64,000 bases of DNA from Kitasatospora cathayae. GTDB lineage: Bacteria > Actinomycetota > Actinomycetes > Streptomycetales > Streptomycetaceae. The translations under genes and the position numbers were made by a program. Shown piece after piece: positions 26,587-34,484 of the stretch. The stretch is taken from NCBI RefSeq assembly GCF_027627435.1, contig NZ_CP115452.1, positions 1-64,000 on the forward strand, in the 5' to 3' direction. A model generated the notes under the pieces. It made no database searches. It had not been told where the DNA came from and saw only the letters and a program-made list of their open reading frames with translations. Every line of letters starts with the position of its first letter. Positions within the stretch are counted from its first letter, which is position 1.

Positions 26587-26994
26587 ATGTTCGAGTACCA
26601 CGGCTGGATCAACGTTCTGGAGACCGCCGGCGCCGACGACGGCGACATCGCCGGTGAGGACGCGCGCCTACGGATGGTCGCGGAGGGCATCCAGCGGAGG
26701 ATCGACGAGATCGCGAGCCCCTACCTCCTGGATCTGCGCTGGATGAACGGCGCGGTGTTCGTCCACTTCGGGGGCCAGCCGAATCACCGCGCTCGGGAGA
26801 TCCTCGACTTCTTCCGCGAGGTCGGCGTGCGGGCGCCGGGTTCGTACGGCCTGCTGCATGTGCGCGATGACGAGGACTCCGTACACGGGAACGAGGTCCG
26901 TGTCCTCCGGATGGTCCGGGGCGAGGTCGACGAGCACGCGGAGCCGTTGCTGTCCCCGTGCATCCCGGTCCTGGAAGACCCCTTTCGTGGCTGA
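26587..26994 (+). CDS. Imm7-family immunity protein
   Basis: A 135-residue protein starting MFEYHGWINVLETA with a later GSYGLLHVRDDED and NEVRVLRMVRGEV, matching Imm7 immunity proteins of polymorphic toxin systems. The fold is expected to be a small beta-rich protein that binds a cognate toxin in the cytoplasm. No toxin gene is visible next to it. It belongs to a run of orphan immunity-type genes from 19 to 28 kb. Confidence 0.85.
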   Translation: MFEYHGWINVLETAGADDGDIAGEDARLRMVAEGIQRRIDEIASPYLLDLRWMNGAVFVHFGGQPNHRAREILDFFREVGVRAPGSYGLLHVRDDEDSVHGNEVRVLRMVRGEVDEHAEPLLSPCIPVLEDPFRG

Positions 26995-27198
26995 CCGCGC
27001 AGCCGGACGTGGCTGACACCCCAGCCGGCGCGGGCCGGGCAGGCTCGGTCGTGGGCCGAACTGCCCGGCCTGTTCGCTCTGTTCACTCCTGCCCGGCTGA
27101 GGCGATGTCACCGGCACCGGTTAGCCTCGGCGGCGGACCGCGACGTTCGTGGCGGTGATGGCGCGCGTTGTGACGCCCGAACCCGATGAGGAGAGCCG

Positions 27199-27810
27199 GT
27201 GCCCGACTATCTCGCCGAGGTCTTCGCCATGCTCGGCCCCGGCGAAGGGCGCTTCGCCGGTCCTGACGCATGGGCCGCGCTGGAAGCCGAGATCGGCACC
27301 CGGTTCCCCGAGGACTACAAGGCGATAGTCGACGCGTACGCACCGGTGCAGATCAACTGGCACCTGTCTCTCAAGCACCCGGCCACCGAGCGCTGGAGCC
27401 TCGGGCAGGACATCCGCGAGACGTCCCGGGCCTGGGCCGCGCTCGACTGGGACCGGGAGAAGTGGCTTGAGCCGGAGGAGAACGTCCGCGTGGTCCTCGG
27501 CCTGGAGGAGGTTCGGTTCGGGACGAAGGACGGCCTGATCCCGATCACCAGCACCGACCGAGGCGAGTACGTCTTCCTGGCACCGCTGCCCGACCACAGC
27601 GGGCACCGGATCTGCGCGGTGGAACACGACGGGTCCTGGTTCGAGTACCGGATGAGCTTCTCCGAGTGGCTCTACCGCTACCTGGTCGGCGAGGACATGG
27701 TCGGCCCGCACAGCTCCGCCTTCTATCCCGGCCCGGTGCTGCTCGAACCGCTGCCGATGTCACCCGATGACAGGCCCGCACCGATGTACGGCCCGGAGCG
27801 CGGGATGTGA
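27199..27810 (+). CDS. SMI1/KNR4 (SUKH) family protein
   Basis: A 203-residue protein with the SUKH core: WAALEAEIGTRFPEDYKAIV (N-terminal helix and 'P.DY' turn), INWHLSLKHP, a central strand DGLIPITSTDRGEYVFLAP and SFSEWLYRYLVGE. SUKH proteins are mostly immunity proteins in polymorphic toxin loci. GTG 27199 has GATGAGGAG upstream at good spacing. It is intact and has no partner toxin in the window. Confidence 0.87.
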   Translation: MPDYLAEVFAMLGPGEGRFAGPDAWAALEAEIGTRFPEDYKAIVDAYAPVQINWHLSLKHPATERWSLGQDIRETSRAWAALDWDREKWLEPEENVRVVLGLEEVRFGTKDGLIPITSTDRGEYVFLAPLPDHSGHRICAVEHDGSWFEYRMSFSEWLYRYLVGEDMVGPHSSAFYPGPVLLEPLPMSPDDRPAPMYGPERGM

Positions 27811-27975
27811 CGGACGCGGGCGGTTCCCCAAGCACCCGCAGGGCTCCTCGAAACTCCTCGTGATCGCCCTGGGCCTCGCCGGCCCACCGCCGCCACCGTC
27901 CACGCCCAGCTACTCCTGCACCGCGCCTGGGCGATCCGCGGCGGGGAGTACGCGCTCGACGTCCCGGCCGGCCGG

Positions 27976-28596
27976 ATGGCCAGGTTCATGGTCCAGCTGA
28001 ACGCTGCGATGGAGGCCGCCCAGAAGGCCGCCTCGCTCGCGCCCGAGGACCCCGGCCCCTGGGTGGTCATGGTCACCGCCGCCCGCGGGCTCCGGTACGA
28101 CCACGACGAGTTCCGCCGACTCTGGAGGGAACTCGTCACGCGTGCCCCGCACCACTACGAGGGCCACTGCCAGGCCCTCCAGTACTGGTGCGCGAAGTGG
28201 GCCGGCACGGACAAGCTGATGATGGAGTTCGCCGAACGCACCGCGCACAAGGCACCGGTCGGCAGCCCACTCGCCGGGGTCTACCTGCACGCGCTGTACG
28301 AACTCACCCGACGCTCCGGCCCCTCGGCCCTCCCGTCCTCACGCACGGCCAAGGATCTGCTGGAGAACGTCGCCAGATCACTGAACCAGGCCCCCGACGA
28401 CGACCAGAGCCTGTACCACCTTCGGCACCTCCTGGCCCACTACCTGGTCAAGGCCCGACGCTACGACGCCGCACTGGAGCAGTTCCGCCGCATCGGCCCC
28501 TGGTGCGGCGCGGAACCCTGGACGAACGAACGCGATCCCGTCACCGCCTTCGACCTCGCCCGGAGCGTCGCCGCGCTCAGGGCCCGGCAGAGCTGA
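27976..28596 (+). CDS. TPR-like protein, probably N-terminally truncated
   Basis: A helical protein with AAMEAAQKAASLAPEDPGPW and a late YDAALEQFRRIG repeat, resembling DUF4034/TPR proteins of Streptomyces. Sensible sequence continues upstream of ATG 27976 in the same frame (LLLHRAWAIRGGEYALDVPA) to about 27880 but then meets a frameshift or stop, so the natural N-terminus is lost. It may still be translated from 27976. There is no signal peptide. It closes the immunity-rich region. Confidence 0.6.
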   Translation: MARFMVQLNAAMEAAQKAASLAPEDPGPWVVMVTAARGLRYDHDEFRRLWRELVTRAPHHYEGHCQALQYWCAKWAGTDKLMMEFAERTAHKAPVGSPLAGVYLHALYELTRRSGPSALPSSRTAKDLLENVARSLNQAPDDDQSLYHLRHLLAHYLVKARRYDAALEQFRRIGPWCGAEPWTNERDPVTAFDLARSVAALRARQS

Positions 28597-29087
28597 CGCT
28601 CGCTCTGAGGCATCCGGATGGGCAGTAGCGGCACGTCAGAGGACCACGGACGGCCGGACAGAGTCCTGGAGATGGGGAAAGAAGAGCGCGCTGGACGGCC
28701 TGCGGGCGCGGCTGTTGACGCTGGAGGCGGAGGTCGGCCGCCTGCGCGGTGAGGCCTCGGCGACGAATGCGACGGCGGCGGTGACCGCCGGCCGGGACCG
28801 CGCGGAGGTCCGCTCCGCCCCGCAGGCCCGTGCCCGGGTACTGAACGCCACCCCAAAAGCCAGGCCGGGCAGCCCGGTCGATGACGCGCATCCCCGATGC
28901 GCTCGGCGTCATGGTCTCCGGCCGAGCCGATGAGCGGACCGACGAACGGATCCAGGTCCTGCGGACGCACGCCGAGCCCCTGGAGAGGCTCAGCGCCCCG
29001 GTCGCCGAGCACGGCCAGGTCCTGGAGAGCCTCCTGTCGGGCCAGGCGATCCTCCAGGAGGATCAGCGCCGGTACGCACCCCGGACC
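28597..29087. other. Degenerate region with coiled-coil-like coding remnants
   Basis: Short frames such as LDGLRARLLTLEAEVGRLRG (28684-28745) and LRTHAEPLERLSAPVAEHGQ (about 28957-29016) look like pieces of one coiled-coil protein in different frames. No family can be named. A run of almost pure C (29107-29152) follows, just inside the end of the next gene. Confidence 0.35.
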
Positions 29088-29546
29088 TCAGCGAGACCCC
29101 GCGGATACCCGCCCCCCCCGGCAACCCCGCCCCGCCCCCGCCCCCCCCCCCGGGAGCGTTATCCCCAGTTCGAGCATGGCCGGGGAGGCCGGCCCGCCCT
29201 CGGAGCGCTCGGTCTTGTAGCCCTTGACGCCGGGGGCAACGGTGCGCGGGTCCACGGCCTCGGAGGGGGCGCCGGTGGTGTAGAGGCCGTCCGGGTCCTG
29301 GTCGCGGTCGTGGGGGAGCAGCCAGAAGACGCGGCGGCGGAAGGTGCCGGAGGCCCGGGAGGACTTGGCGTCGGGGCCGAGGATCGCGTAGCCGACCATG
29401 CGGCCGTCGCGGTGGTAGGCCGGGCGGCCGCGCCGGGTGGTGAGGCGGTCGAGCGACTGGCGCACGTAGTCGAGCTCGGTGGTGTCCTCGAGCCAGACGA
29501 GATCGGTTTCGTGGGCGAGCTCGGCCGGGTCGATCAGCGCGCTCAC
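29088..29546 (-). CDS. Hypothetical protein, third gene of primase-helicase operon
   Basis: The frame starts at GTG 29546, overlapping the helicase stop by four bases, so it belongs to the same operon. Recognisable sequence is LAHETDLVWLEDTTELDYVR, LTTRRGRPAYHRDGRMVGYA and FRRRVFWLLPHDRDQDPDG. The last ~25 residues are Gly/Arg-rich and read through a C-tract, suggesting the end has been altered. No family is recognised. The position suggests an accessory role in replication or its control. Confidence 0.6.
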   Translation of the reverse strand: MSALIDPAELAHETDLVWLEDTTELDYVRQSLDRLTTRRGRPAYHRDGRMVGYAILGPDAKSSRASGTFRRRVFWLLPHDRDQDPDGLYTTGAPSEAVDPRTVAPGVKGYKTERSEGGPASPAMLELGITLPGGGAGAGRGCRGGRVSAGSR

Positions 29547-31168
29547 GCGTTCTGCTCCTCTGTGTCGTCGGTGATCAGGCCGATGCCCGGGTAGTACTTG
29601 CGGCTGTTGGACAGGACCATCTCCTTGGGAGAGGTCATACCCAGTGTCTCGCGGACTCGTGCGGCGAACGCGCGGCCGGATACGGGATTGGCCCCCTCGA
29701 AGCCGCACCAACGGGTGTAGGCGCCGAAGAGCTGGGACTGTTCGGCGCGCATGCCCTCCCCGGTGATGCAGGCCTCCTTGAGGAAGCGGCCGACGTGGTC
29801 CTCGGTCTCCGCGTAGGCGGTGGTGGCGGTCTGGACGGCCTGGGGGCCGGCCAGGTCCTTCTCACCGGCGAAGTAGCGGCGGGCGCCGTCGATGAGCCAG
29901 GCGAGGATACCGGGGCCCTCCTCGGCGACGAGGACGTGGGCCAGGTTGTCGATCTTGCGTTCCTCGGGGACGACCCGTTCGAAGGGGATGAGGCGCATGC
30001 GGCGCCAGAAGGCGAAGCCGCCGGTGCCGACCTCGGGGCGGTGGTTGCCGAGCAGCCAGAGCTTGTGGGTGGGCTCGAAGGAGAAGAAGTCCTGGCGCAT
30101 CCGGCGGGCCTTGATCTTGTCGCCGCCGGTGAGGAGCTTGACCCGGGCCTCGTCGAAGCGGTCGCCGGGCTTGAGTTCGGAGCAGACGATGATGCGCCGG
30201 CCGTGGAGTTCGGCGAGGTCGGTGGGGTGGCCGTCGAAGGTCTTGGCCATCAGGAAGCCGGGCGGGGCCGCGTCGGCGTAATCGCCGAGCAGCTGGATCA
30301 TGACGTCCAGCAGGACGGATTTGCCGTTCTTGCCCTGGCCGTAGAGGAAGGGCATGACCTGGGCGCCGACGTCGCCGCTGATCGAGTAGCCGAGCAGCAG
30401 GTGCAGGAAGTCGCGGGTCTGGCGGCCTTCCTTGTCGTCGCCGAAGGTGTCGGTGAGGAAGCGGTCCCAGCGCGGGGTGGGCATCCGGGCGGGGGCGAGC
30501 GTGGTGGAGCGGGAGTGGTGGTGGACCTTGGGGTCGGGCGGGGCGATGGCGCCGGTGCGCAGGTCGACGACGCCGCCGGGGGTGCACAGGGCGTAGGCGT
30601 CGGCGTCCAGGAGGGCGGCGTTGAGGACCATGCCGGGGGCGGACTTGGCCTGGGCGAGCATGGCGTTCATGCCGGAGGTCGACAGCGCCCGGCGGCGGTG
30701 CCGGCGCAGGTCCGCGTTGGTGTAGACGCCGCGGGGGTCGTGGGTGGCGACGCTCTCGGCCATCTCGCCGGCGGCCCACAGGACGGTGTCGTCCTCGTCG
30801 AGCTGCCAGCGGTGGGTGGCCCAGCGGTACCAGCCGATGCCGGGGACGTGGCGGTAGTCGCGGCCGTAGAGGTGGACGAAGAGCTTGGCGTTGCCGCGGT
30901 CGGACAGGGAGTCCGGCAGGAGGCCGTGGGAGCTCGCCTGCGGGCCTGCCGGGGGGCCGTCGGGCTGTCGAGGGGTCAGAGCGGCCTGGAGGGGGGCAGG
31001 GGGGGCTTGTGGGGCCGTTACGGGAGTGGGGGAGTCCAGGAGGCTCTCCTGGACGGCGGTGCCGTGCCAGGGCGCCTGCGCGGGCCCGGGGACGGGCGGG
31101 TACTCCAGGATCTGCTGGGCAGCGGCCACGGGGTCGAAGACCGTCCTCTTGCGGGTGCTGTCGCTCAT
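29543..31168 (-). CDS. D5-type primase/helicase (P4-family DNA helicase, SF3)
   Basis: A 541-residue replication protein. A Pro/Gln-rich N-terminal ~100 residues leads into a D5_N-like region (FVHLYGRDYRHVPGIGWYRW) and a superfamily 3 helicase core with Walker A LYGQGKNGKSVLLD, a Walker B-like LHGRRIIVCSELKPG, and motif C FFSFEPTHKLWLLGNHRP. The C-terminal winged-helix portion ends FKKACI-like FLKEACITGEG. It unwinds the origin of a phage or plasmid-like replicon. ATG 31168 overlaps the stop of the upstream primase-polymerase gene by four bases. Confidence 0.9.
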   Translation of the reverse strand: MSDSTRKRTVFDPVAAAQQILEYPPVPGPAQAPWHGTAVQESLLDSPTPVTAPQAPPAPLQAALTPRQPDGPPAGPQASSHGLLPDSLSDRGNAKLFVHLYGRDYRHVPGIGWYRWATHRWQLDEDDTVLWAAGEMAESVATHDPRGVYTNADLRRHRRRALSTSGMNAMLAQAKSAPGMVLNAALLDADAYALCTPGGVVDLRTGAIAPPDPKVHHHSRSTTLAPARMPTPRWDRFLTDTFGDDKEGRQTRDFLHLLLGYSISGDVGAQVMPFLYGQGKNGKSVLLDVMIQLLGDYADAAPPGFLMAKTFDGHPTDLAELHGRRIIVCSELKPGDRFDEARVKLLTGGDKIKARRMRQDFFSFEPTHKLWLLGNHRPEVGTGGFAFWRRMRLIPFERVVPEERKIDNLAHVLVAEEGPGILAWLIDGARRYFAGEKDLAGPQAVQTATTAYAETEDHVGRFLKEACITGEGMRAEQSQLFGAYTRWCGFEGANPVSGRAFAARVRETLGMTSPKEMVLSNSRKYYPGIGLITDDTEEQNA

Positions 31169-32271
31169 CCTCGCGCCTTCCCTACGTACAGGGGCTGCCG
31201 GGCACCGGCGGCGAGACCGGAGCGGATCACGGCGGAGCTCTGCCGGTCCTGGGAGGGGCGGGCGGTACGGGCGGCGTCGGCGAGCAGTTGCTCGGCCTCG
31301 GTGTGGGTGAGGTGTCCGGCGGAGACGAGGCCGCCGACGGTGTAGGCGGCGCGGTTGAGCTTGCCGGTGAAGCCGGCTCCCTCGGGGGTGGTGGCGCAGT
31401 CGGTGACGTCCTGGAGGACGGTGTCGAGGACCCGTTCGGCACCTCGCCTGCCGCCGCCCGCCGCGACGACGGCCTGGCGAGCACGGTCGGGGACGGCCGG
31501 CTGGGGCGTGCTGAGCTGTTGGCCGAGGCGGTCCTTGAGGTGGCCGGTGCGGATGAGCTCCTCGGCGAGCCACTGGGGGAGTGGTGCGGGGGTCGTGGCG
31601 CCGGGCAGGGGGGTGTAGGTGCCGCTGGTGGTAACGGTGCTGGGGGCGACGATGTAGCCGCCGTGGGCACGGACGTCGACCTGCCAGGCGAGGGCCCGGC
31701 CGGTGGAGGAGCCGGTGGAGCAGGTGAAGCGGTGGTGGGCCTGGTCGCGGTACCAGATGTGCAGGCCTCCGGAGGGGGTGCGCACGCGCAGGGTTCCGGT
31801 GTCCCGGGACGGGTCGGGTGCCTTGCGCAGGGCGGCGAGCAGGGCGAGGGTGTGGTAGCCGTTCTCCAGGCCGTCGAGGTCGACGCGGTCGTGGATCGGG
31901 ATGCCGGGCAGGATCCGGTCCCTGGCGGGGACATCGGCGGGGTGGCTGTCGACATCGATGACGACCAGGCCTGCGGGGCCGCAGGCGACCCCGGTGCCGA
32001 AGTCCGGGTTGACCCGCCACCAGGCACCGATGAGGTCCTGGTCGGTGGTGGCGGCGTGGAATCCGTGGCACCAGCGACCGACGCGGTGGCAGGAGCAGTC
32101 GGTGGGGGAGTGCGGGGAATCCTGGCAGGGCTGGCAGTTCGCCGGAGGGGTCTTGCGTCCCGGGGCCAGCGGATGGACGGGCCAGCCCTGGGCGGCACAC
32201 CAGCGCGCGACGGCCAGTGCGTCCGGCTGACGCTCCGTTCGGTCGCTCCCCACGGCCATCGGCGCCGTCAC
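31165..32271 (-). CDS. Bifunctional primase/polymerase (prim-pol)
   Basis: A 368-residue protein with an N-terminal prim-pol (AEP) domain: ALAVARWCAAQGWPVHPLAP, LIGAWWRVNPDFGTGVACGP, LVVIDVDSHP (catalytic acid pair) and RTPSGGLHIWYR (histidine motif). The rest resembles the linker that precedes phage-type helicases. It makes primers for a mobile replicon. GTG 32271 has GGGGAAGGGA upstream and is preferred over ATG 32367, which would add repeat-encoded sequence. It forms an operon with the D5 helicase and faces away from the iteron region. Confidence 0.88.
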   Translation of the reverse strand: MTAPMAVGSDRTERQPDALAVARWCAAQGWPVHPLAPGRKTPPANCQPCQDSPHSPTDCSCHRVGRWCHGFHAATTDQDLIGAWWRVNPDFGTGVACGPAGLVVIDVDSHPADVPARDRILPGIPIHDRVDLDGLENGYHTLALLAALRKAPDPSRDTGTLRVRTPSGGLHIWYRDQAHHRFTCSTGSSTGRALAWQVDVRAHGGYIVAPSTVTTSGTYTPLPGATTPAPLPQWLAEELIRTGHLKDRLGQQLSTPQPAVPDRARQAVVAAGGGRRGAERVLDTVLQDVTDCATTPEGAGFTGKLNRAAYTVGGLVSAGHLTHTEAEQLLADAARTARPSQDRQSSAVIRSGLAAGARQPLYVGKARG

Positions 32272-32289
32272 GCTGGTCCCTTCCCCTTT

Positions 32290-33045
32290 GGTTCGGTAGC
32301 TGCTGCAGCTGCTTCGGTAGCTCAGTAGCTGCCCGGACTGAGTCGCTTGTTCAGTCGCTGACGGCAAAAAGCCAGGTCAGAGCACTGGTGGGTGCCGGAT
32401 CAGCGACTGAAGCGACCGAAGTCCAGAAGATAGCTCACACAGACTAGCCGAGCGAGCACATACCGTCCCGGACTGCTGCGACGTGCGGGGAAACTGAGCG
32501 ACCGAACCCTGGGACAGCGACCGAGTCGCTTCGGTCGCTGTTTTCGGTATGGCGGCGTTTTCGCAGGTCAGAGCCATTTTTAACAGCAAACAGCGACTGA
32601 AGCGACTGAAGCCCGGGTCTATAACGCGCACACGCACACGGGAATGTCTTCATATACCCGACCTTGAGTCGCTTGGGTCGCTGATGGGGTGGGCCAATGG
32701 GCTCTGACCTGGGATTTTGTCCAGCGACTGAAGCCCAGCGACTGAAAGCGACTGAGTCTCTCGGGCCCTGGCCCCCGGCGTGTCGCGAGTGTCAGGCGCG
32801 GATGAAAGCCCCGGGCTCGGTCGCTTGGGTCGCTTCAGTAGCTCCGGTCGCCGTCGGAGCAGCACCACGGTGCCGTCCCCGGGGCAGCCGCTCCGGGGAG
32901 TTCCCGCCTGGAGTTCCGGGCTTGGGTCGCTTGGGTCGCTTCGGTAGCTGAGTCGCTGCCGTGGGAAGCGCCCTGCGAGGCCCGTACGGCACGGCACATG
33001 GACACCTCGGCCGGTACCCGGAGCTACCGAAGCGACCCTGGGACT
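32290..33045. repeat. Iteron-like repeat region, candidate replication origin
   Basis: The motif AGCGACTGAAGCGAC or its inverse TCGCTTSGGTCGCT recurs in both directions: about 32402-32420, 32524-32539, 32592-32611, 32666-32682, 32722-32757, 32819-32842, 32925-32957 and 33023-33036, with diverged copies at 32294-32365. Short AT-rich stretches lie between (TTTTTAACAGCAAAC, CATATACCC). The cluster is immediately upstream of the primase-polymerase operon. This is the usual layout of a plasmid or integrative-element origin with binding sites for a replication protein. Confidence 0.75.
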
Positions 33046-33128
33046 GACATGCCCTCGTACTCGGTGCGCTCGACGCCCGCCGCCCCGACCGGCGGTTCGA
33101 GGAGAACCGCTCCCGCGGTCGGACGCCA

Positions 33129-33524
33129 GTGGTATTCATCTGTCGTGTACGTGTACCGGGGGACCTCGACCTCCTGCTGGAGCTGTCGCTGCCGGGAACG
33201 GGCGAACGCGTCTATGCGGCCGTCGTCGGCCAGGACGCGACCGGTGAGCTGACGGTGGTGGCGGTCGAGCTGAAGCAGTGGACGTGGGCCGTCCCCTCAC
33301 CGCTAGAGCCCGGGATGCTGGAGGTCGGGCAGCGGACCGTACCTCACCCCGCCCGACAGGTGGGCGGCTACGTCTTCTACCTCAGGGACTGGGGTCGGCG
33401 TGGCCGGAGTACAGGCGAAGGGCGTAGCGGTCCTGCACAACGCGGGCGCCGAGCTGCTCGGGCACCTGCGCGCGATGGGGCCGGCGACCGCGCCGAGCGC
33501 CGAGTTCCCGCTGCTGGGCCGTGA
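33129..33524 (+). pseudogene. Nuclease-like N-terminal part of a DUF2075-type protein, frameshifted
   Basis: AAVVGQDATGELTVVAVELK followed by QWTWA and TVPHPARQVGGYVFYLRDW resembles the restriction-like nuclease domain ('ELKQW ... HP..Q..GY') at the start of some DUF2075 helicases. Near 33398 the frame is lost, and GVAVLHNAGAELLGHLRAMG continues in the frame of the next entry. The motor domains are absent. Confidence 0.5.
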
Positions 33525-33990
33525 CGACATCGCCGCCGGCGTCCCCGTGAGCGAGCTCTCGGGGGTGAATCCGTCGATCTCGTCTCGGCCCGGTCGGACG
33601 AGCGGGATTCCTCCTCCGGCACGGCGCTACAACCTGGTCGGCAGTGGCCCGTACCTGGTCGATGGGCATGACGGGAGCATCCATCCCGTCCCCGCCACCA
33701 CGTGGATAGCCGAGGACTGGGAGGAGCTCTACCTCCGGCAGATCAAGGGCGCCAGAACGCCCGACCCACTTGTCTCCACCGTCCGCGCACTCGTGGGCTC
33801 CGCCGGGGCCGTGGCCGCGATGAGCCACCTGCGCAAGCAAGTCCCTCGCTTGAGCCTGCAGGAGGCACGGGCCTACGTCAGGGCCATCCAGGACGGAGCC
33901 GAACCGTCGGACGAGCTGGCGAACCTCACCAGAGAGGCGCAGAGTTGCCCACCGCTGCCTATCACAACGCTGGCCGGCCCGATCCAGTAG
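33400..33990 (+). CDS. Chimeric hypothetical protein with YrhB/immunity-like segment
   Basis: The first ~50 codons continue the broken nuclease gene upstream. From about 33625 the sequence changes to YNLVGSGPYLVDGHDGSIHP and TTWIAEDWEELYLRQIKG, like YrhB/Imm35-type immunity proteins. It ends with LRKQVPRLSLQEARAYVRAI, which resembles a ribosomal L7/L12-like C-terminal helix pair used by other Streptomyces small proteins. The fusion looks accidental. Whether translation starts at GTG 33400 or later is unclear. Confidence 0.45.
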   Translation: MAGVQAKGVAVLHNAGAELLGHLRAMGPATAPSAEFPLLGRDDIAAGVPVSELSGVNPSISSRPGRTSGIPPPARRYNLVGSGPYLVDGHDGSIHPVPATTWIAEDWEELYLRQIKGARTPDPLVSTVRALVGSAGAVAAMSHLRKQVPRLSLQEARAYVRAIQDGAEPSDELANLTREAQSCPPLPITTLAGPIQ

Positions 33991-34219
33991 CAGTCCGGGT
34001 GACCGAAGGCGGGGCGAGGCCCAAGACGGGCCGCTGGTCCACGCCGGCTGAGCCGGCGCACCACGATGGCGCTCACCGCCTGGCGCATCACGTTCTCGAC
34101 GTGGGCAGGGAGCGTCTCGTAGTCCCGCGCCCGGCATCGGTTGGGCGGTGATCCAAGAACGGCTTGCGATCAGATCGCTCATCCCGTGCACCTTCCAACC
34201 GATGCTGGTGACGGTGGGT

Positions 34220-34369
34220 CGGCTGGACCCCAGCGGGTGCAGGGAGGACATCGTCTGCGTCGGCTGGACCGGCGCCGGCATCGGGCTGACCCCCGCGGGT
34301 GGGGGGAGGACAGCCGGCGGTCGCACCGCGGACGGCCTTCGCCCCGACCGCGCCGGGTGCGGGGAGGAC
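34220..34369 (-). CRISPR. Second degenerate CRISPR remnant, three repeats
   Basis: Units at 34220-34249, 34283-34311 and 34341-34369 are inverse matches to the repeat family at 34-288 (CGGCTGACCC...GGGTGCGGGGAGGAC). Spacing between unit ends is 62 and 58 bases, close to the 61 expected of type I-E. Each copy differs at several positions. No leader or cas genes are visible. Confidence 0.6.
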
Positions 34370-34484
34370 CCTTCGCGACCTGCGGCGAAGCGGCTTTGCC
34401 GTTTCTTGACCGTTGGGTTGGTGGCAGTCGTTCGTGTGATGGCAGGGAAGTGAGGTGGCAGCGCTGTTGAGGAATTAAGGAGCG

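Noticed and set aside
32377..32653. Minus-strand frames within the iteron region encoding Arg/Ser/Leu repeats
   Set aside because: The repetitive peptide simply translates the iterons; there is no ribosome site or conserved sequence.
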